From assembly GCA_024236415.1 (NCBI GenBank), contig JACKKN010000003.1:124001-188000 (forward strand): a DNA stretch of 64,000 nucleotides. Reading direction: 5' to 3'. The position numbers were made by a program, and so were the translations under genes. Position 1 is the stretch's first letter; the number at the start of each line of letters is the position of its first letter. Source of the DNA: Hyphomicrobiales bacterium. GTDB lineage: Bacteria > Pseudomonadota > Alphaproteobacteria > Rhodospirillales > JACKKN01. This document shows positions 24,432 through 33,419 of this stretch, in pieces. The notes under the pieces are model-generated. The model was given only the letters and a program-made list of their open reading frames with translations. It ran no database searches and had not been told where the DNA came from.

Positions 24432-25151
24432 ATGGACAGACCCGTCATCGGCATCACCGCCGACTCCGAGGAGCCGGGCGGCTATTCCAAGTTTCCCTGG
24501 TACGCCCTGCGCGTGAACTACGCCGCCGCCGTGGCCGCCGCCGGCGGCCTGCCCCTGGTGCTGCCCCACGAGACGGCCCTGGCCGCCGACTACCTGGACG
24601 TGATGTCGGGCCTGGTCGTCACCGGCGGCGCCTTCGACGTGGACCCGGCCCTGTTCGGCGACAACGCGCGCCACGAGACCGTGGTCCTGAAGGAGGGCCG
24701 CACCGATTTCGAGCTGGCCATCACCCGCGGCGCACTGGCCCGGGACATGCCGGTGCTGGGCATCTGCGGCGGGCAACAGCTTTTGCACGTGGCCCTGGGC
24801 GGGCGGCTGATCCAGCACATCCCCGATTCGGTGCCCGGCGCCCTGGCCCATGAGCAGCCCAACCCCCGCGACCAGGCCGGGCATACGGTGGCGGTGGAGC
24901 CGGGGACCCTGCTGCACCGCATCGTCGGCGCCGCCGAGCTGTCGGTGAACAGCGCCCACCACCAGGCCGCCGCCGACGCGCCCGCGGGCGTGGTCGTCAA
25001 CGCCCGTGCCCCCGACGGGGTGATCGAGGGCACGGAGGCCCCGGGCAAGGCGTTCTGCCTGGGGGTCCAGTGGCACCCCGAGTTCCACATCAGCGTCGGC
25101 GACGCCAAGCTGTTCGAGGCCCTGGTGGCCGCCGCGCGGGCGTACCGATGA
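24432..25151 (+). CDS. Peptidase C26 / gamma-glutamyl-GABA hydrolase-like amidotransferase
   Basis: This 239-residue class I glutamine amidotransferase-like protein is of the C26 group. The nucleophile Cys lies in PVLGICGGQQLLHVALGG near residue 112, and the catalytic His-Glu is WHPEFH near 217. The N-terminus RPVIGITADSEEPGG and the VVTGGAFDVDPALF block match PuuD-type gamma-glutamyl-gamma-aminobutyrate hydrolases. The likely reaction is hydrolysis of a gamma-glutamyl amide. Neither putrescine catabolism genes nor a synthetase partner is adjacent, so substrate remains open. The stop overlaps the next start (ATGA). Confidence 0.83.
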   Translation: MDRPVIGITADSEEPGGYSKFPWYALRVNYAAAVAAAGGLPLVLPHETALAADYLDVMSGLVVTGGAFDVDPALFGDNARHETVVLKEGRTDFELAITRGALARDMPVLGICGGQQLLHVALGGRLIQHIPDSVPGALAHEQPNPRDQAGHTVAVEPGTLLHRIVGAAELSVNSAHHQAAADAPAGVVVNARAPDGVIEGTEAPGKAFCLGVQWHPEFHISVGDAKLFEALVAAARAYR

Positions 25152-25966
25152 GCGACGCGACCGCCGCGGCGGACGGAGGCGAGCGCATCGCCAAGGTCAT
25201 GGCCCGGGCCGGCCTGTGTTCGCGCCGCGAGGCCGAACGCTGGATCGCCGAGGGCCGCGTCGCCGTGGACGGCCGGCGCCTGGACAGCCCCGCCGTGACC
25301 GTGACCGCCGCCAGCCGCATCACCGTCGACGGCAAGCCCCTGCCCCAGGCCGAGGCGGCGCGCCTGTGGCGCTACCACAAGCCGGCCGGGCTGGTCACCA
25401 GCCACGGCGACCCCCAGGGCCGGCCGACGGTGTTCGAGAAGCTGCCGGCGGACCTGCCGCGGGTGATCTCGGTCGGGCGCCTGGACCTGAATTCCGAGGG
25501 CCTGCTGCTGTTGACCAACGACGGCGCCCTGGCCCGGCGCCTGGAGCTGCCGGGCACCGGCTGGGTGCGCCGCTACCGGGTGCGGGTGCACGGCGCCGTG
25601 GACGACGAGGGCCTGGCCGCCCTGGCCAAGGGCGTCACCATCGACGGCGTTTCCTATGGCCCGATCCGCGCCGCCCTGGACAGCAGCCGCGGCGACAACT
25701 CGTGGCTGACCGTGGCCCTGACCGAGGGCAAGAACCGCGAGATCCGCCGCGTCATGGAGCACCTGGGCCTGTCGGTGACCCGCCTGATCCGCCTCTCGTT
25801 CGGGCCGTTCCAGCTTGGCAACCTGGCCCGCGGCCAGGTCGAGGAGGTGCCGCCGCGGGTCCTGCGCGACCAACTGGGCGGCACCAAGGGCCAGGCGCAG
25901 AACAAGGGCCAGGCGCACAAGAAGCCGGTGGCCAAGCGGCCAAGCCGGGGAAAGCGGCGGCCATGA
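25148..25966 (+). CDS. rRNA pseudouridine synthase (RsuA/RluB family)
   Basis: The 272-residue protein has an N-terminal S4 RNA-binding domain (about residues 14-60, KVMARAGLCSRREAERWIAE) and a pseudouridine synthase domain. The catalytic Asp is in VGRLDLNSEGLLLLTNDG near residue 117, and KNREIRRVMEHLGL is near 197. It most resembles RluB, which modifies 23S rRNA position 2605, but RluE/RluF-type specificity cannot be excluded. The C-terminal 30 residues are Lys/Gln-rich, probably extra RNA contact. It overlaps the upstream gene by four bases, and rsmD follows after 10 bases, making a translation-apparatus operon. Confidence 0.88.
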   Translation: MSDATAAADGGERIAKVMARAGLCSRREAERWIAEGRVAVDGRRLDSPAVTVTAASRITVDGKPLPQAEAARLWRYHKPAGLVTSHGDPQGRPTVFEKLPADLPRVISVGRLDLNSEGLLLLTNDGALARRLELPGTGWVRRYRVRVHGAVDDEGLAALAKGVTIDGVSYGPIRAALDSSRGDNSWLTVALTEGKNREIRRVMEHLGLSVTRLIRLSFGPFQLGNLARGQVEEVPPRVLRDQLGGTKGQAQNKGQAHKKPVAKRPSRGKRRP

Positions 25967-25976
25967 GGACCCTCCC

Positions 25977-26546
25977 GTGCGCATAGTCGGCGGCCGGTTC
26001 CGCGGCAAGCGCCTGACGGCGCCCGAGGGCCGCGACGTGCGCCCAACCTCGGACCGGGTGCGCGAGGCCGTGTTCAACATCCTGGCCCACGGCATCGACG
26101 GCGGCGACCCGGCGGGCAAGACCGTGCTGGACCTGTTCTGCGGCACCGGGGCCCTGGGGCTGGAGGCCCTGTCGCGGGGCGCCGCCAAGGTGATCCTGGT
26201 GGACGCCGACGCCGCCACGGTGGCCCTGGCGCGGCGCAACGCCGGGCTGGTGGGGGCGCCGCGCGACGTGTTGACCCTGCGCCTGGACGCCACCCGCATG
26301 CCGCCGCCGCCGCGCATCGCCGGCGCCCCGGTGGACCTGGTGTTTCTGGACCCGCCCTATGGCCAGGGGCTGGCCGGGCCGTCCCTGCTGGCCCTGGTGC
26401 GGCGCGGGTGGATCGTCGCCGGCGCCCTGGCGGTGGTCGAGCTGGGCGCCGACGAGGACTTCGAGCCGCCGGCGGGCTTCCTGGTCCTGGACGACCGGCG
26501 CTATGGCGCGGCGCGGGTCGTTTTTCTGCGCCACGGGGCCGGGTAG
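25977..26546 (+). CDS. rsmD: 16S rRNA (guanine966-N2)-methyltransferase
   Basis: RsmD methylates G966 of 16S rRNA. The 189-residue protein shows the N-terminal RIVGGRFRGKRLTAPEG and RPTSDRVREAVFNIL. The SAM motif is LDLFCGTGALGLEALSRGA near residue 47, and the catalytic DPPY tetrad is in VFLDPPYGQGL near 124. The GTG at 25977 is used as start, with GAGGA immediately upstream inside the end of the previous gene region. Position directly after the pseudouridine synthase gene is a conserved alphaproteobacterial arrangement. Confidence 0.93.
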   Translation: MRIVGGRFRGKRLTAPEGRDVRPTSDRVREAVFNILAHGIDGGDPAGKTVLDLFCGTGALGLEALSRGAAKVILVDADAATVALARRNAGLVGAPRDVLTLRLDATRMPPPPRIAGAPVDLVFLDPPYGQGLAGPSLLALVRRGWIVAGALAVVELGADEDFEPPAGFLVLDDRRYGAARVVFLRHGAG

Positions 26547-26639
26547 GGGCCTAGCCAAGGCCGGCCTGGACCACTATTCTGCGCCCCGGGCCTGCGCTCC
26601 TGGCCTGCGCCCCGGGGACCAAAGCAGCGGAGTTTTCCC

Positions 26640-27659
26640 ATGCCTTCGACCATCCTTGCCCGTCTCTTCCTCGCCGTGGCGGTGATGCTGGCGGCGGCCG
26701 GCGCCGCCCCCGCCCCCGCCTGGGCCCAGGCCCAGGACAAGGGCGAGTTCCTGTTCGCCAAGCCGCCCGAGGGCTGGAAGCTGGGGTACCAGAACGACGA
26801 GGGCACGCAGCGGGTCCGCGAATACATCCCCGAGGGCGAGAAGGTCGAGGACTGGACCAACATGATCGTGGTCCAGGTGTTCGGCAACAAGGGCCACATC
26901 GCGCCCAAGGACCTGGCCGCGGGCATGTTCACCAACTACCAGCGCGGCTGCGCCAAGGCCGAGTTCGGCATGAAGGTGGAGGGCACCCAGAACGGCTATG
27001 ACGTGTTCAGCGTCATGATCCAGTGCAAGGACCCCAAGCCGCGGGCCGACAACCCCAACCTGGCGCCGCGCAAGCTGGAGGTGAACTGGGTCAAGATCAT
27101 CCGCGGCGCCAATACGCTCTATGTGGTGCAGCGCCAGTGGCGCGCCGACCAGCCGGGGCCCGACTACCCCCTGACCAGCCGCGACGCCCTGAAACCCTGG
27201 GCCGAGTTCATGCGCGCCACCGAGCTGTGCGACGTGAACGACATCAAGCGCACCTGCCGCTTCATGGGCCACATCAGCGACCTGGAGGCCCAAGTCTACG
27301 CCCGCCGCCTGCCGTCGCCCTACGCCGACCAGGCCTGCTCGTACTTCGTGACCCTGGTGGTGCGCCCCGACCCGGCCCGCGAGATGCAGGCCCGCGCCGT
27401 GGTGCCGATCATGCTGGGGGTGGACCCCTTCCTGTCCGACGACAACGGCAAGAAGGCGTTCGAGCAGGTGGCGGCCCAGGCCGCCAACAACGCCGGGGTG
27501 GCCCTGATCTTCACCGTCGGCAAGGCGGCCACGGCCGGCCTGGCGGTGGACTTCGAGAAGGCCCGCGGCCAGTCCCGCGCCGTGCGCGAGGCCCTGGCCG
27601 CCCGCGGCATCGACGCCGCGCGCATGGTCGAGGTGTTCAACCCGGCCTGTTCGGGGTAA
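26640..27659 (+). CDS. Secreted protein of unknown function
   Basis: The 339-residue protein begins with a signal peptide (MPSTILARLFLAVAVMLAAAG, cleavage near AWAQA). I do not recognise a defined family. Residues 30-190 look like a beta-rich domain with conserved aromatic and Cys residues (CAKAEFG, IQCKDP, ELCDVNDIKRTC). The final 60 residues (ARGQSRAVREALAARGIDAA) resemble the helix of OmpA-like peptidoglycan-binding domains, but the core motif is incomplete. It is probably periplasmic. It follows rsmD by 93 bases and converges with the aspartic protease gene, whose stop is 3 bases away, so no operon context helps. Confidence 0.75.
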   Translation: MPSTILARLFLAVAVMLAAAGAAPAPAWAQAQDKGEFLFAKPPEGWKLGYQNDEGTQRVREYIPEGEKVEDWTNMIVVQVFGNKGHIAPKDLAAGMFTNYQRGCAKAEFGMKVEGTQNGYDVFSVMIQCKDPKPRADNPNLAPRKLEVNWVKIIRGANTLYVVQRQWRADQPGPDYPLTSRDALKPWAEFMRATELCDVNDIKRTCRFMGHISDLEAQVYARRLPSPYADQACSYFVTLVVRPDPAREMQARAVVPIMLGVDPFLSDDNGKKAFEQVAAQAANNAGVALIFTVGKAATAGLAVDFEKARGQSRAVREALAARGIDAARMVEVFNPACSG

Positions 27660-27662
27660 CCG

Positions 27663-28223
27663 CTACCACTTCAGGATCAGGCGGTCGCGGCGCGACTCGA
27701 AGCCCTCCAGGCGCTTCAGGAAGCCCATGCCCAGCAGGGCCATGCCGCCCATGTCCACCTCGTTGACCACCGCCGGCACGTCGCGCAGCTCGATCGGCCC
27801 GATCCGCACCTCGCGCAGGGTCACGGGCGCTGCGTACACGGTGCCGTTGGGGGTGCGGTAGGGGCGGGTGAACTCGTGGCGGCGCGGGCGCAGGCCGGCG
27901 GCCTCGGCGGCGCTGCGGTCCAGCACCACGTCGGTGGCGCCGGTGTCGACCATGAACCGCACGTCGGTGTCGTTGACCCGGGCGGTGACCCAGAACTGGC
28001 CCTTGTCGTTGGCCGGCAGCACGTAGGTGCGGTCGCCGGCGTGGCCGGCGGGCGGCGCCGGGCGCCGCGCGGTGGCGGCGGGGGCCGCCTTGCGGTCCTT
28101 GACCAGGGCCGCCAGGTCCAGCCCCAGGCCCGTGGCGACGAAATAGGCGCCGCCGCCCAGGATGGTGATCAGGACGGCGCTGCGCAGGGCCCAGCCCAGC
28201 AGCCCGCCGGATTCGGAACTCAC
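27663..28223 (-). CDS. Membrane-anchored retropepsin-like aspartic protease
   Basis: The 186-residue protein belongs to the bacterial clan AA (TIGR02281-type) aspartic proteases. The single active-site motif VDTGATDVVLDRSAAEAAGL is near residue 92, so it must work as a dimer. GMALLGMGFLKRLEGFE near the C-terminus is the conserved second element. An N-terminal membrane helix (GWALRSAVLITILGGGAYFV) places the protease domain in the periplasm. The GTG at 28223 was chosen because GAGAGGG precedes it; upstream in-frame sequence is Arg/Pro-rich and shows no family likeness. It is divergent from the TAXI-like gene. Confidence 0.85.
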   Translation of the reverse strand: MSSESGGLLGWALRSAVLITILGGGAYFVATGLGLDLAALVKDRKAAPAATARRPAPPAGHAGDRTYVLPANDKGQFWVTARVNDTDVRFMVDTGATDVVLDRSAAEAAGLRPRRHEFTRPYRTPNGTVYAAPVTLREVRIGPIELRDVPAVVNEVDMGGMALLGMGFLKRLEGFESRRDRLILKW

Positions 28224-28416
28224 GCCTGCCCTCTCTCGCCGCGGGTGTCCAGGGTGCCAGTATGGGCAAGGCGCGGGTGCCGCGCAACGCCGGCGGGCCG
28301 GCCCGGACCCCCAGCCAACGAATGGGGCCAGCGAAAGGGACCGGCGAATGGGGCTTGATTCGCGGCCGTGGGGCGCCTTGAATGCCGAAGCAACCGGGCA
28401 CCGGCGGAGGGGCGGC

Positions 28417-29757
28417 ATGGCCACGCAAAATGACGACGACACGGCAGCGGCCGACACGCCGCCCAAGCGCAACCGGCGCCGCGACCTCTATACCCTGTTC
28501 CTGCCGGCGGTGCTGCTGACCTTGGCCGGGTTCGTCCTGGCCTACCAGTTCGTGCAGCCGGCGCCGCCCGGCCGCATCACCATCGCCACCGGCGGCCCGG
28601 CCGGCGCCTACTACGGCTTCGGCCAGCAGTACCGCGCGTTCCTGGCCGCCGAGGGGGTCGAGCTGGAGGTGCGCCAGACCAAGGGCTCGGTCGAGAACCT
28701 GGACCTGCTGGACGACCCGGCGGCGGGGGTCGCGGCGGCCCTGGTCCAGGGCGGCACCGGGGACCCGTCGGCCCATCCCGGCCTGCGCGCCCTGGCCAGC
28801 CTGTACTTCGAGCCCCTGTGGGTGTTCGTGCGCGCCGAGGGACCGTTCGAGACCCTGGCCGACCTGCGCGACATGCGCCTGGCCGTGGGCGCCGTCGGCA
28901 GCGGCACCCGGGTGGTGGCCGACCAGCTGCTGGCCGCCAACGGCCTGGCGCCGCCGGCCGTGCGGCTGGCGGAGATTACCGGCATGGCGGCCGTGGACGC
29001 CCTGGTGGCGGGCAAGGTGGACGCCGCCTTCTTCGTCGCCTCGGCCAAGTCCGAGGCCGTGGCCAGGCTGTTGACGGCGCCGGGAATCTCCCTGCTTAGC
29101 TTCCGCCGCGCCGGCGCCTACACCCGCCGCCACCGCTTCCTGTCCGAGGTGGTCCTGCCCGAAGGGGTGATCGACCTGGCCGCCAACCTGCCGCCGCGCG
29201 ACGTCACCCTGCTGGCCCCGGCGGCGACCCTGGTGGTGCGCGACGACCTGCACCCGGCCCTGGTCAATCTGCTGATGCAGGCGGCCCAGGCGGCGCACCG
29301 CGACGGCGGCCTGTTCGAGGCCGCGGGGCAGTTCCCCTCGGGCCGCTTCCTGGACTTCCCCATCCACGACGAGGCGCGGCGGTTCCTCAAGTCCGGCCCG
29401 CCGTTCCTGCAGCGCTACCTGCCGTTCTGGGCGGCGACGCTGATCGAGCGGCTGCTGGTCATGCTGCTGCCCCTGGTGACCCTGCTGATCCCCCTGGTGC
29501 GGGCGTTCCCGCCGTTCTACCGCTGGCGCATCCGCTCGCGCATCTACCGCTGGTACGGGCGCCTGCAGGCCATCGACGACGCGGCCAGGCGCCCGGACGG
29601 GCCCGACCGGGCCGAGACCCTGGCCGCCATCGACCGCCTGGAGGCCGACGTCATGCGGGTCACCGTGCCGCTCAGCTACGCCGACGAGCTGTACAGCCTG
29701 CGCCGCCACATCGACTTCGTGCGCAACCAGGCCCGCAAACCCGTGCGATACGACTAA
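28417..29757 (+). CDS. TAXI family receptor with two membrane anchors
   Basis: The 446-residue protein contains a TAXI (TRAP-associated) solute-receptor domain, with the signature ITIATGGPAGAYYGFGQQYR near residue 54. Unlike secreted receptors it is anchored by an N-terminal membrane helix (about 27-48) and carries a C-terminal hydrophobic segment (about 345-370). A basic, probably cytoplasmic tail of roughly 75 residues follows. No TRAP permease gene is nearby. It may therefore be a sensor or adaptor rather than a transport receptor; this is inference. The start ATG follows GGCGGAGGGGCGGC. The ligand is unknown. pgi starts 87 bases downstream. Confidence 0.85.
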   Translation: MATQNDDDTAAADTPPKRNRRRDLYTLFLPAVLLTLAGFVLAYQFVQPAPPGRITIATGGPAGAYYGFGQQYRAFLAAEGVELEVRQTKGSVENLDLLDDPAAGVAAALVQGGTGDPSAHPGLRALASLYFEPLWVFVRAEGPFETLADLRDMRLAVGAVGSGTRVVADQLLAANGLAPPAVRLAEITGMAAVDALVAGKVDAAFFVASAKSEAVARLLTAPGISLLSFRRAGAYTRRHRFLSEVVLPEGVIDLAANLPPRDVTLLAPAATLVVRDDLHPALVNLLMQAAQAAHRDGGLFEAAGQFPSGRFLDFPIHDEARRFLKSGPPFLQRYLPFWAATLIERLLVMLLPLVTLLIPLVRAFPPFYRWRIRSRIYRWYGRLQAIDDAARRPDGPDRAETLAAIDRLEADVMRVTVPLSYADELYSLRRHIDFVRNQARKPVRYD

Positions 29758-29844
29758 AACGGTCAGGACCGCTGGCGGGGGTACCCGTGGTCTGATAACC
29801 TTTTGGCCACCGATTCCACCATCGCACAGGAGCACGACCCCGCC

Positions 29845-31488
29845 ATGACGGCTCCCACCGACCTGCCCGCCTGGAAGGCCCTGGCCGCCCACGCGGACGC
29901 CACCGCCGACCGCCACATGCGCCACCTGTTCGCCGCCGACCCGGGCCGGTTCGACCGCTTCTCGGTCGAGCTGGACGGCCTGCTGCTGGACTACTCCAAG
30001 AACCGCATCGAGGCCGAGACCATGGGCCTGCTGATGGACCTGGCCCGGGCCCGCGACGTGGAGGGCTGGCGCGCGCGCATGTTCGCCGGCGAGCGCATCA
30101 ACACCACCGAGAACCGGGCCGTGCTGCACGTGGCCCTGCGCAACCGCGCGAACGACCCGATCCGGGTCGACGGCGAGGACGTGATGCCCGGGGTCAACGC
30201 CGTGCTGGCCAAGATGCGCCGGTTCTCCGATTCGGTGCGCGACGGCACGTGGCGCGGCGCCACCGGCAAGGCCATCACCGACGTGGTCAACATCGGCATC
30301 GGCGGCTCGGACCTGGGCCCGGTCATGGTCTGCGAGGCCCTGAAGCCCTACTGGAAGCCGGGCCTGACCCCGCGTTTCGTCTCCAACGTGGACGGCACCC
30401 ACATGGCCGAGACCCTCAAGGCCGTGGACCCCGAGACCACCCTGTTCCTGGTCGCCTCCAAGACCTTCACCACCCAGGAGACCCTGACCAACGCCCACAC
30501 GGCGCGGGACTGGCTGGTGAAGGCCCTGGGCGAGGCGGCGGTGGCCAAGCACTTCGCCGCGCTCAGCACCAACGCCAAGGCGGTGTCGGCCTTCGGCATC
30601 GACACCGCCAACATGTTCGAGTTCTGGGACTGGGTCGGCGGCCGCTACTCCCTGTGGTCGGCCATCGGCCTGCCCATCGCCATCGCCATCGGCATGGACG
30701 CCTTCGAGGACCTGCTGGCCGGCGGCCACGCCATGGACGGCCATTTCCGCAGCGCGCCGCTGGAGGCCAACATGCCGGTGATCCTGGCCATGATCGGGGT
30801 GTGGAACGCCAACTTCCTGGGCATGCGCAGCTACGCCGTGCTGCCCTATGACCAGTACCTGCACCGCCTGGCGGCCTATTTGCAGCAGGCGGACATGGAA
30901 TCGAACGGCAAGGGCGTGACCCGGGCCGGGGCGGCGGTGGCCTGGGGCACCGGGCCGGTGCTGTTCGGCGAGCCGGGCACCAACGGCCAGCACTCGTTCT
31001 ACCAGCTCATCCACCAGGGCACCCATCCGGTGCCCTGCGACTTCATCGCCCCGGCGCGCAGCCACAACCCGGTGGGCGACCACCACGCCAAGCTGCTCAG
31101 CAACTTCTTCGCCCAGACCGAGGCCCTGATGACCGGCAAGACCGCCGCCGAGGCCGAGGCCGACATGACCGCCCAGGGCCTGGACCCGGCGACCATCGCC
31201 ATGCTGCTGCCGCACAAGCAGTTCCCCGGCAACCGGCCCAGCAACTCGATCCTGGTGGACATGGTGACCCCGCGCACCCTGGGCATGCTGATTGCCCTCT
31301 ACGAGCACAAGATCTTCGTCCAGGGCATCGTCTGGGGGGTCAACTCCTATGACCAGTGGGGGGTCGAGCTTGGCAAGCTGCTGGCCGGGCGCATCCTGCC
31401 CGAGCTGGCCGGCGACGGGCCCGTGGACGGGCACGACGGTTCCACCAACGGCCTGATCAACGCCTACAAGGCCCGGCGCCAGGGCTGA
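29845..31488 (+). CDS. pgi: Glucose-6-phosphate isomerase
   Basis: Pgi interconverts glucose-6-phosphate and fructose-6-phosphate. The 547-residue protein is of the long bacterial type. Signatures include VNIGIGGSDLGPVM near residue 153, FLVASKTFTTQETLTNA near 206, the catalytic Glu region EPGTNGQHSFYQLIHQGT near 375, and GVNSYDQWGVELGK near 500. Start ATG 29845 is preceded by an AGGAG about 12 bases upstream. mutL begins eight bases after its stop, so the two are probably co-transcribed. Confidence 0.96.
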   Translation: MTAPTDLPAWKALAAHADATADRHMRHLFAADPGRFDRFSVELDGLLLDYSKNRIEAETMGLLMDLARARDVEGWRARMFAGERINTTENRAVLHVALRNRANDPIRVDGEDVMPGVNAVLAKMRRFSDSVRDGTWRGATGKAITDVVNIGIGGSDLGPVMVCEALKPYWKPGLTPRFVSNVDGTHMAETLKAVDPETTLFLVASKTFTTQETLTNAHTARDWLVKALGEAAVAKHFAALSTNAKAVSAFGIDTANMFEFWDWVGGRYSLWSAIGLPIAIAIGMDAFEDLLAGGHAMDGHFRSAPLEANMPVILAMIGVWNANFLGMRSYAVLPYDQYLHRLAAYLQQADMESNGKGVTRAGAAVAWGTGPVLFGEPGTNGQHSFYQLIHQGTHPVPCDFIAPARSHNPVGDHHAKLLSNFFAQTEALMTGKTAAEAEADMTAQGLDPATIAMLLPHKQFPGNRPSNSILVDMVTPRTLGMLIALYEHKIFVQGIVWGVNSYDQWGVELGKLLAGRILPELAGDGPVDGHDGSTNGLINAYKARRQG

Positions 31489-31496
31489 CCGCGGCC

Positions 31497-33312
31497 ATGG
31501 CCATCCGCCGCCTGCCCGAGACCCTGGTCAACCAGATCGCCGCCGGCGAGGTGGTGGAGCGGCCGGCGGCGGCGGTCAAGGAGCTGGTGGAGAACGCCCT
31601 GGACGCCGGGGCGGGCCGCATCGACGTGGTGCTGGCCGAGGGCGGCCGCACCCTGATCTCTGTCACCGACGACGGCTGCGGCATGGGCCCCGACGAACTG
31701 GTCCTGGCGGTGGAGCGCCACGCCACCTCCAAGCTGCCCGACGACGACCTGACCCACATCGCCACCCTGGGCTTCCGCGGCGAGGCGCTGCCGTCCATCG
31801 GCGCCGTCAGCCGCCTGGCCCTGACCAGCCGGCCCCGGGACGGGGCGGAAGCCTGGACCCTGTCCGTCGAAGGCGGCCGGCTGGACGGCCCGCGCCCGGC
31901 GGCGCACCCGCCGGGGACCCGGGTCGAGGTGCGCGACCTGTTCTACGCCACCCCGGCGCGGCTCAAGTTCCTCAAGGCGCCGCGCACCGAGCAGGGCCAC
32001 GTGGTCGACGTCCTGCACCGCCTGGCCATGGCCCACCCCGAGGTCGCCTTCTCGCTCAACGACGGCACCCGCGACGTGTTCCGCCTGGCGGCCTCGGCCG
32101 GCGACCTGTTCGAGGCCCGCCTCGACCGCCTGGCGGCGATCATGGGGCGCGAGTTCGGCGACAACGCCGTCGCCGTGCAGGCCGAGCGCGAGGGCCTGCT
32201 CCTGTCCGGCCACATCGGCCTGCCGACCCTGAACCGGGCCAACGCCCAGAAGCAGTTCCTGTTCGTCAACGGCCGCCCGGTGCGCGACAAGCTGTTCTTC
32301 GGTGCCGTGCGCGGCGCCTACCGCGACTTCCTGGCCGCGGACCGCCACCCCTACGTGGCCCTGTTCCTGGACGTGCCGCCCGAGACCGTGGACGTGAACG
32401 TGCACCCGGCCAAGACCGAGGTGCGCTTCCGCGACGCCGGGCTGGTGCGCGGGCTGATCGTCGGCGCCATCCGCCACGCCCTGGCCGACGCCGGGCACCG
32501 GGCCTCCACCACCGTCGCCCAGGCGGCCCTGGGCGCGGCGCGGCCCGGGGGGGCGGCGCGCCGGCTGGGACGTCCACTGCGGCGGCGGCGGCGGCCACGG
32601 CACGCCGGCGCCCGGCCGCGGCCTGGCCGAGCGCAACCTGGCCTACCACGCGCCCTTGACGGGATTGGACGCCCGCCCGGTGGCCCCGGCGCCGGCGCCC
32701 GAAACCCCCGACGCGGCGGTCCCGGCCCCCGACTATCCCCTGGGGGTGGCCCGGGCCCAGGTGCACGGCACCTACATCGTCGCCCAGACGGGGCAGGGAA
32801 TCGTCATCGTTGACCAGCACGCGGCCCACGAGCGCCTGGTGCACGAGCGCCTGCGCAAGCAACTGGAGGCCCAGGGCGTGGCCCGCCAGGGCCTGCTGAT
32901 CCCCGAGGTGATCGAGCTCGAGGAGGCCGCGGTGGCGCGCATCGCCGCGCGGGCGTCGGAACTGCGCGAGCTGGGCCTGGTGGTCGAGGCCTTCGGCCAC
33001 GGCGCCGTGGTGGTGCGCGAGGTGCCGGCCCTTCTGGGCGAGGTCGACGTCCAGGGCCTGGTGCGCGACCTGGCCGACGACCTGGCCGAGCTGGACGAGG
33101 CCGTGGGCCTGAAGGACCGCCTGGGCGAGGTCTGCGCCTCCATGGCCTGCCACGGCAGCGTCCGAGCCGGCCGGCGCCTGAACCCCGACGAGATGAACGC
33201 CCTGCTGCGCGAGATGGAGGCCACCCCCCACTCCGGCCAATGCTCCCACGGCCGCCCCACCTACGTGGCCCTGGACCTGAAGGACATCGAACGCCTGTTC
33301 GGCCGCCGCTGA
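31497..33312 (+). pseudogene. mutL: mutL DNA mismatch repair gene with an apparent frameshift in a G7 tract
   Basis: The first frame (from ATG 31497) encodes the GHKL ATPase half of MutL, with ELVENALDAGAG, TDDGCGMG and GFRGEALPSIG. It is in frame with the N-terminal homology to about codon 350, and then reads on as non-MutL sequence to a stop at 32813. The C-terminal half is intact in the next frame to 33312, including the endonuclease motif DQHAAHERLVHE and the HGRPTYVALDL end. The switch falls at seven G residues (32547-32553). Removing one G joins GAARPGG to RRAGWDVH and restores one 604-residue MutL. Both halves look unmutated, so a sequencing error, recent mutation or phase-variable tract are all possible. 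Confidence 0.85.
32547..32553 (+). repeat. G7 homopolymer at the mutL frame switch
   Basis: Seven consecutive G residues follow CCC in the linker-coding part of mutL. With six G residues the two halves of mutL would be in one frame. A GGC-repeat encoding five glycines follows at 32581-32595. Confidence 0.85.
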
Positions 33313-33324
33313 CCCTCCCCCAAT

Positions 33325-33403
33325 AAAGGTGCCAGGCACCTTTTATAATTTCAAAAATTTAAGGAAAATCTTTCCAAATAAAAGGTGCCTGGCACCTTTT
33401 TTT
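33325..33403. repeat. Palindrome doublet (GGTGCC-N-GGCACC) flanking an AT-rich core
   Basis: Two near-identical 19-base palindromes, AAAGGTGCC-A-GGCACCTTT (33325-33343) and AAAGGTGCC-T-GGCACCTTT (33381-33399), differ only in the central base. They are therefore in opposite orientation. The 37 bases between them are almost all A and T. The second ends in seven T residues, so the element can terminate transcription between convergent mutL and the EamA gene. The doublet has the layout of a REPIN but is a different sequence family from the one at 23114. Confidence 0.75.
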
Positions 33404-33419
33404 ACCTTTGCCGGGAGGG

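Noticed and set aside
27637..31434. Open frame of 1,265 codons on the minus strand
   Set aside because: It is antisense to the TAXI receptor and pgi, which have clear family motifs. The frame is low-complexity.
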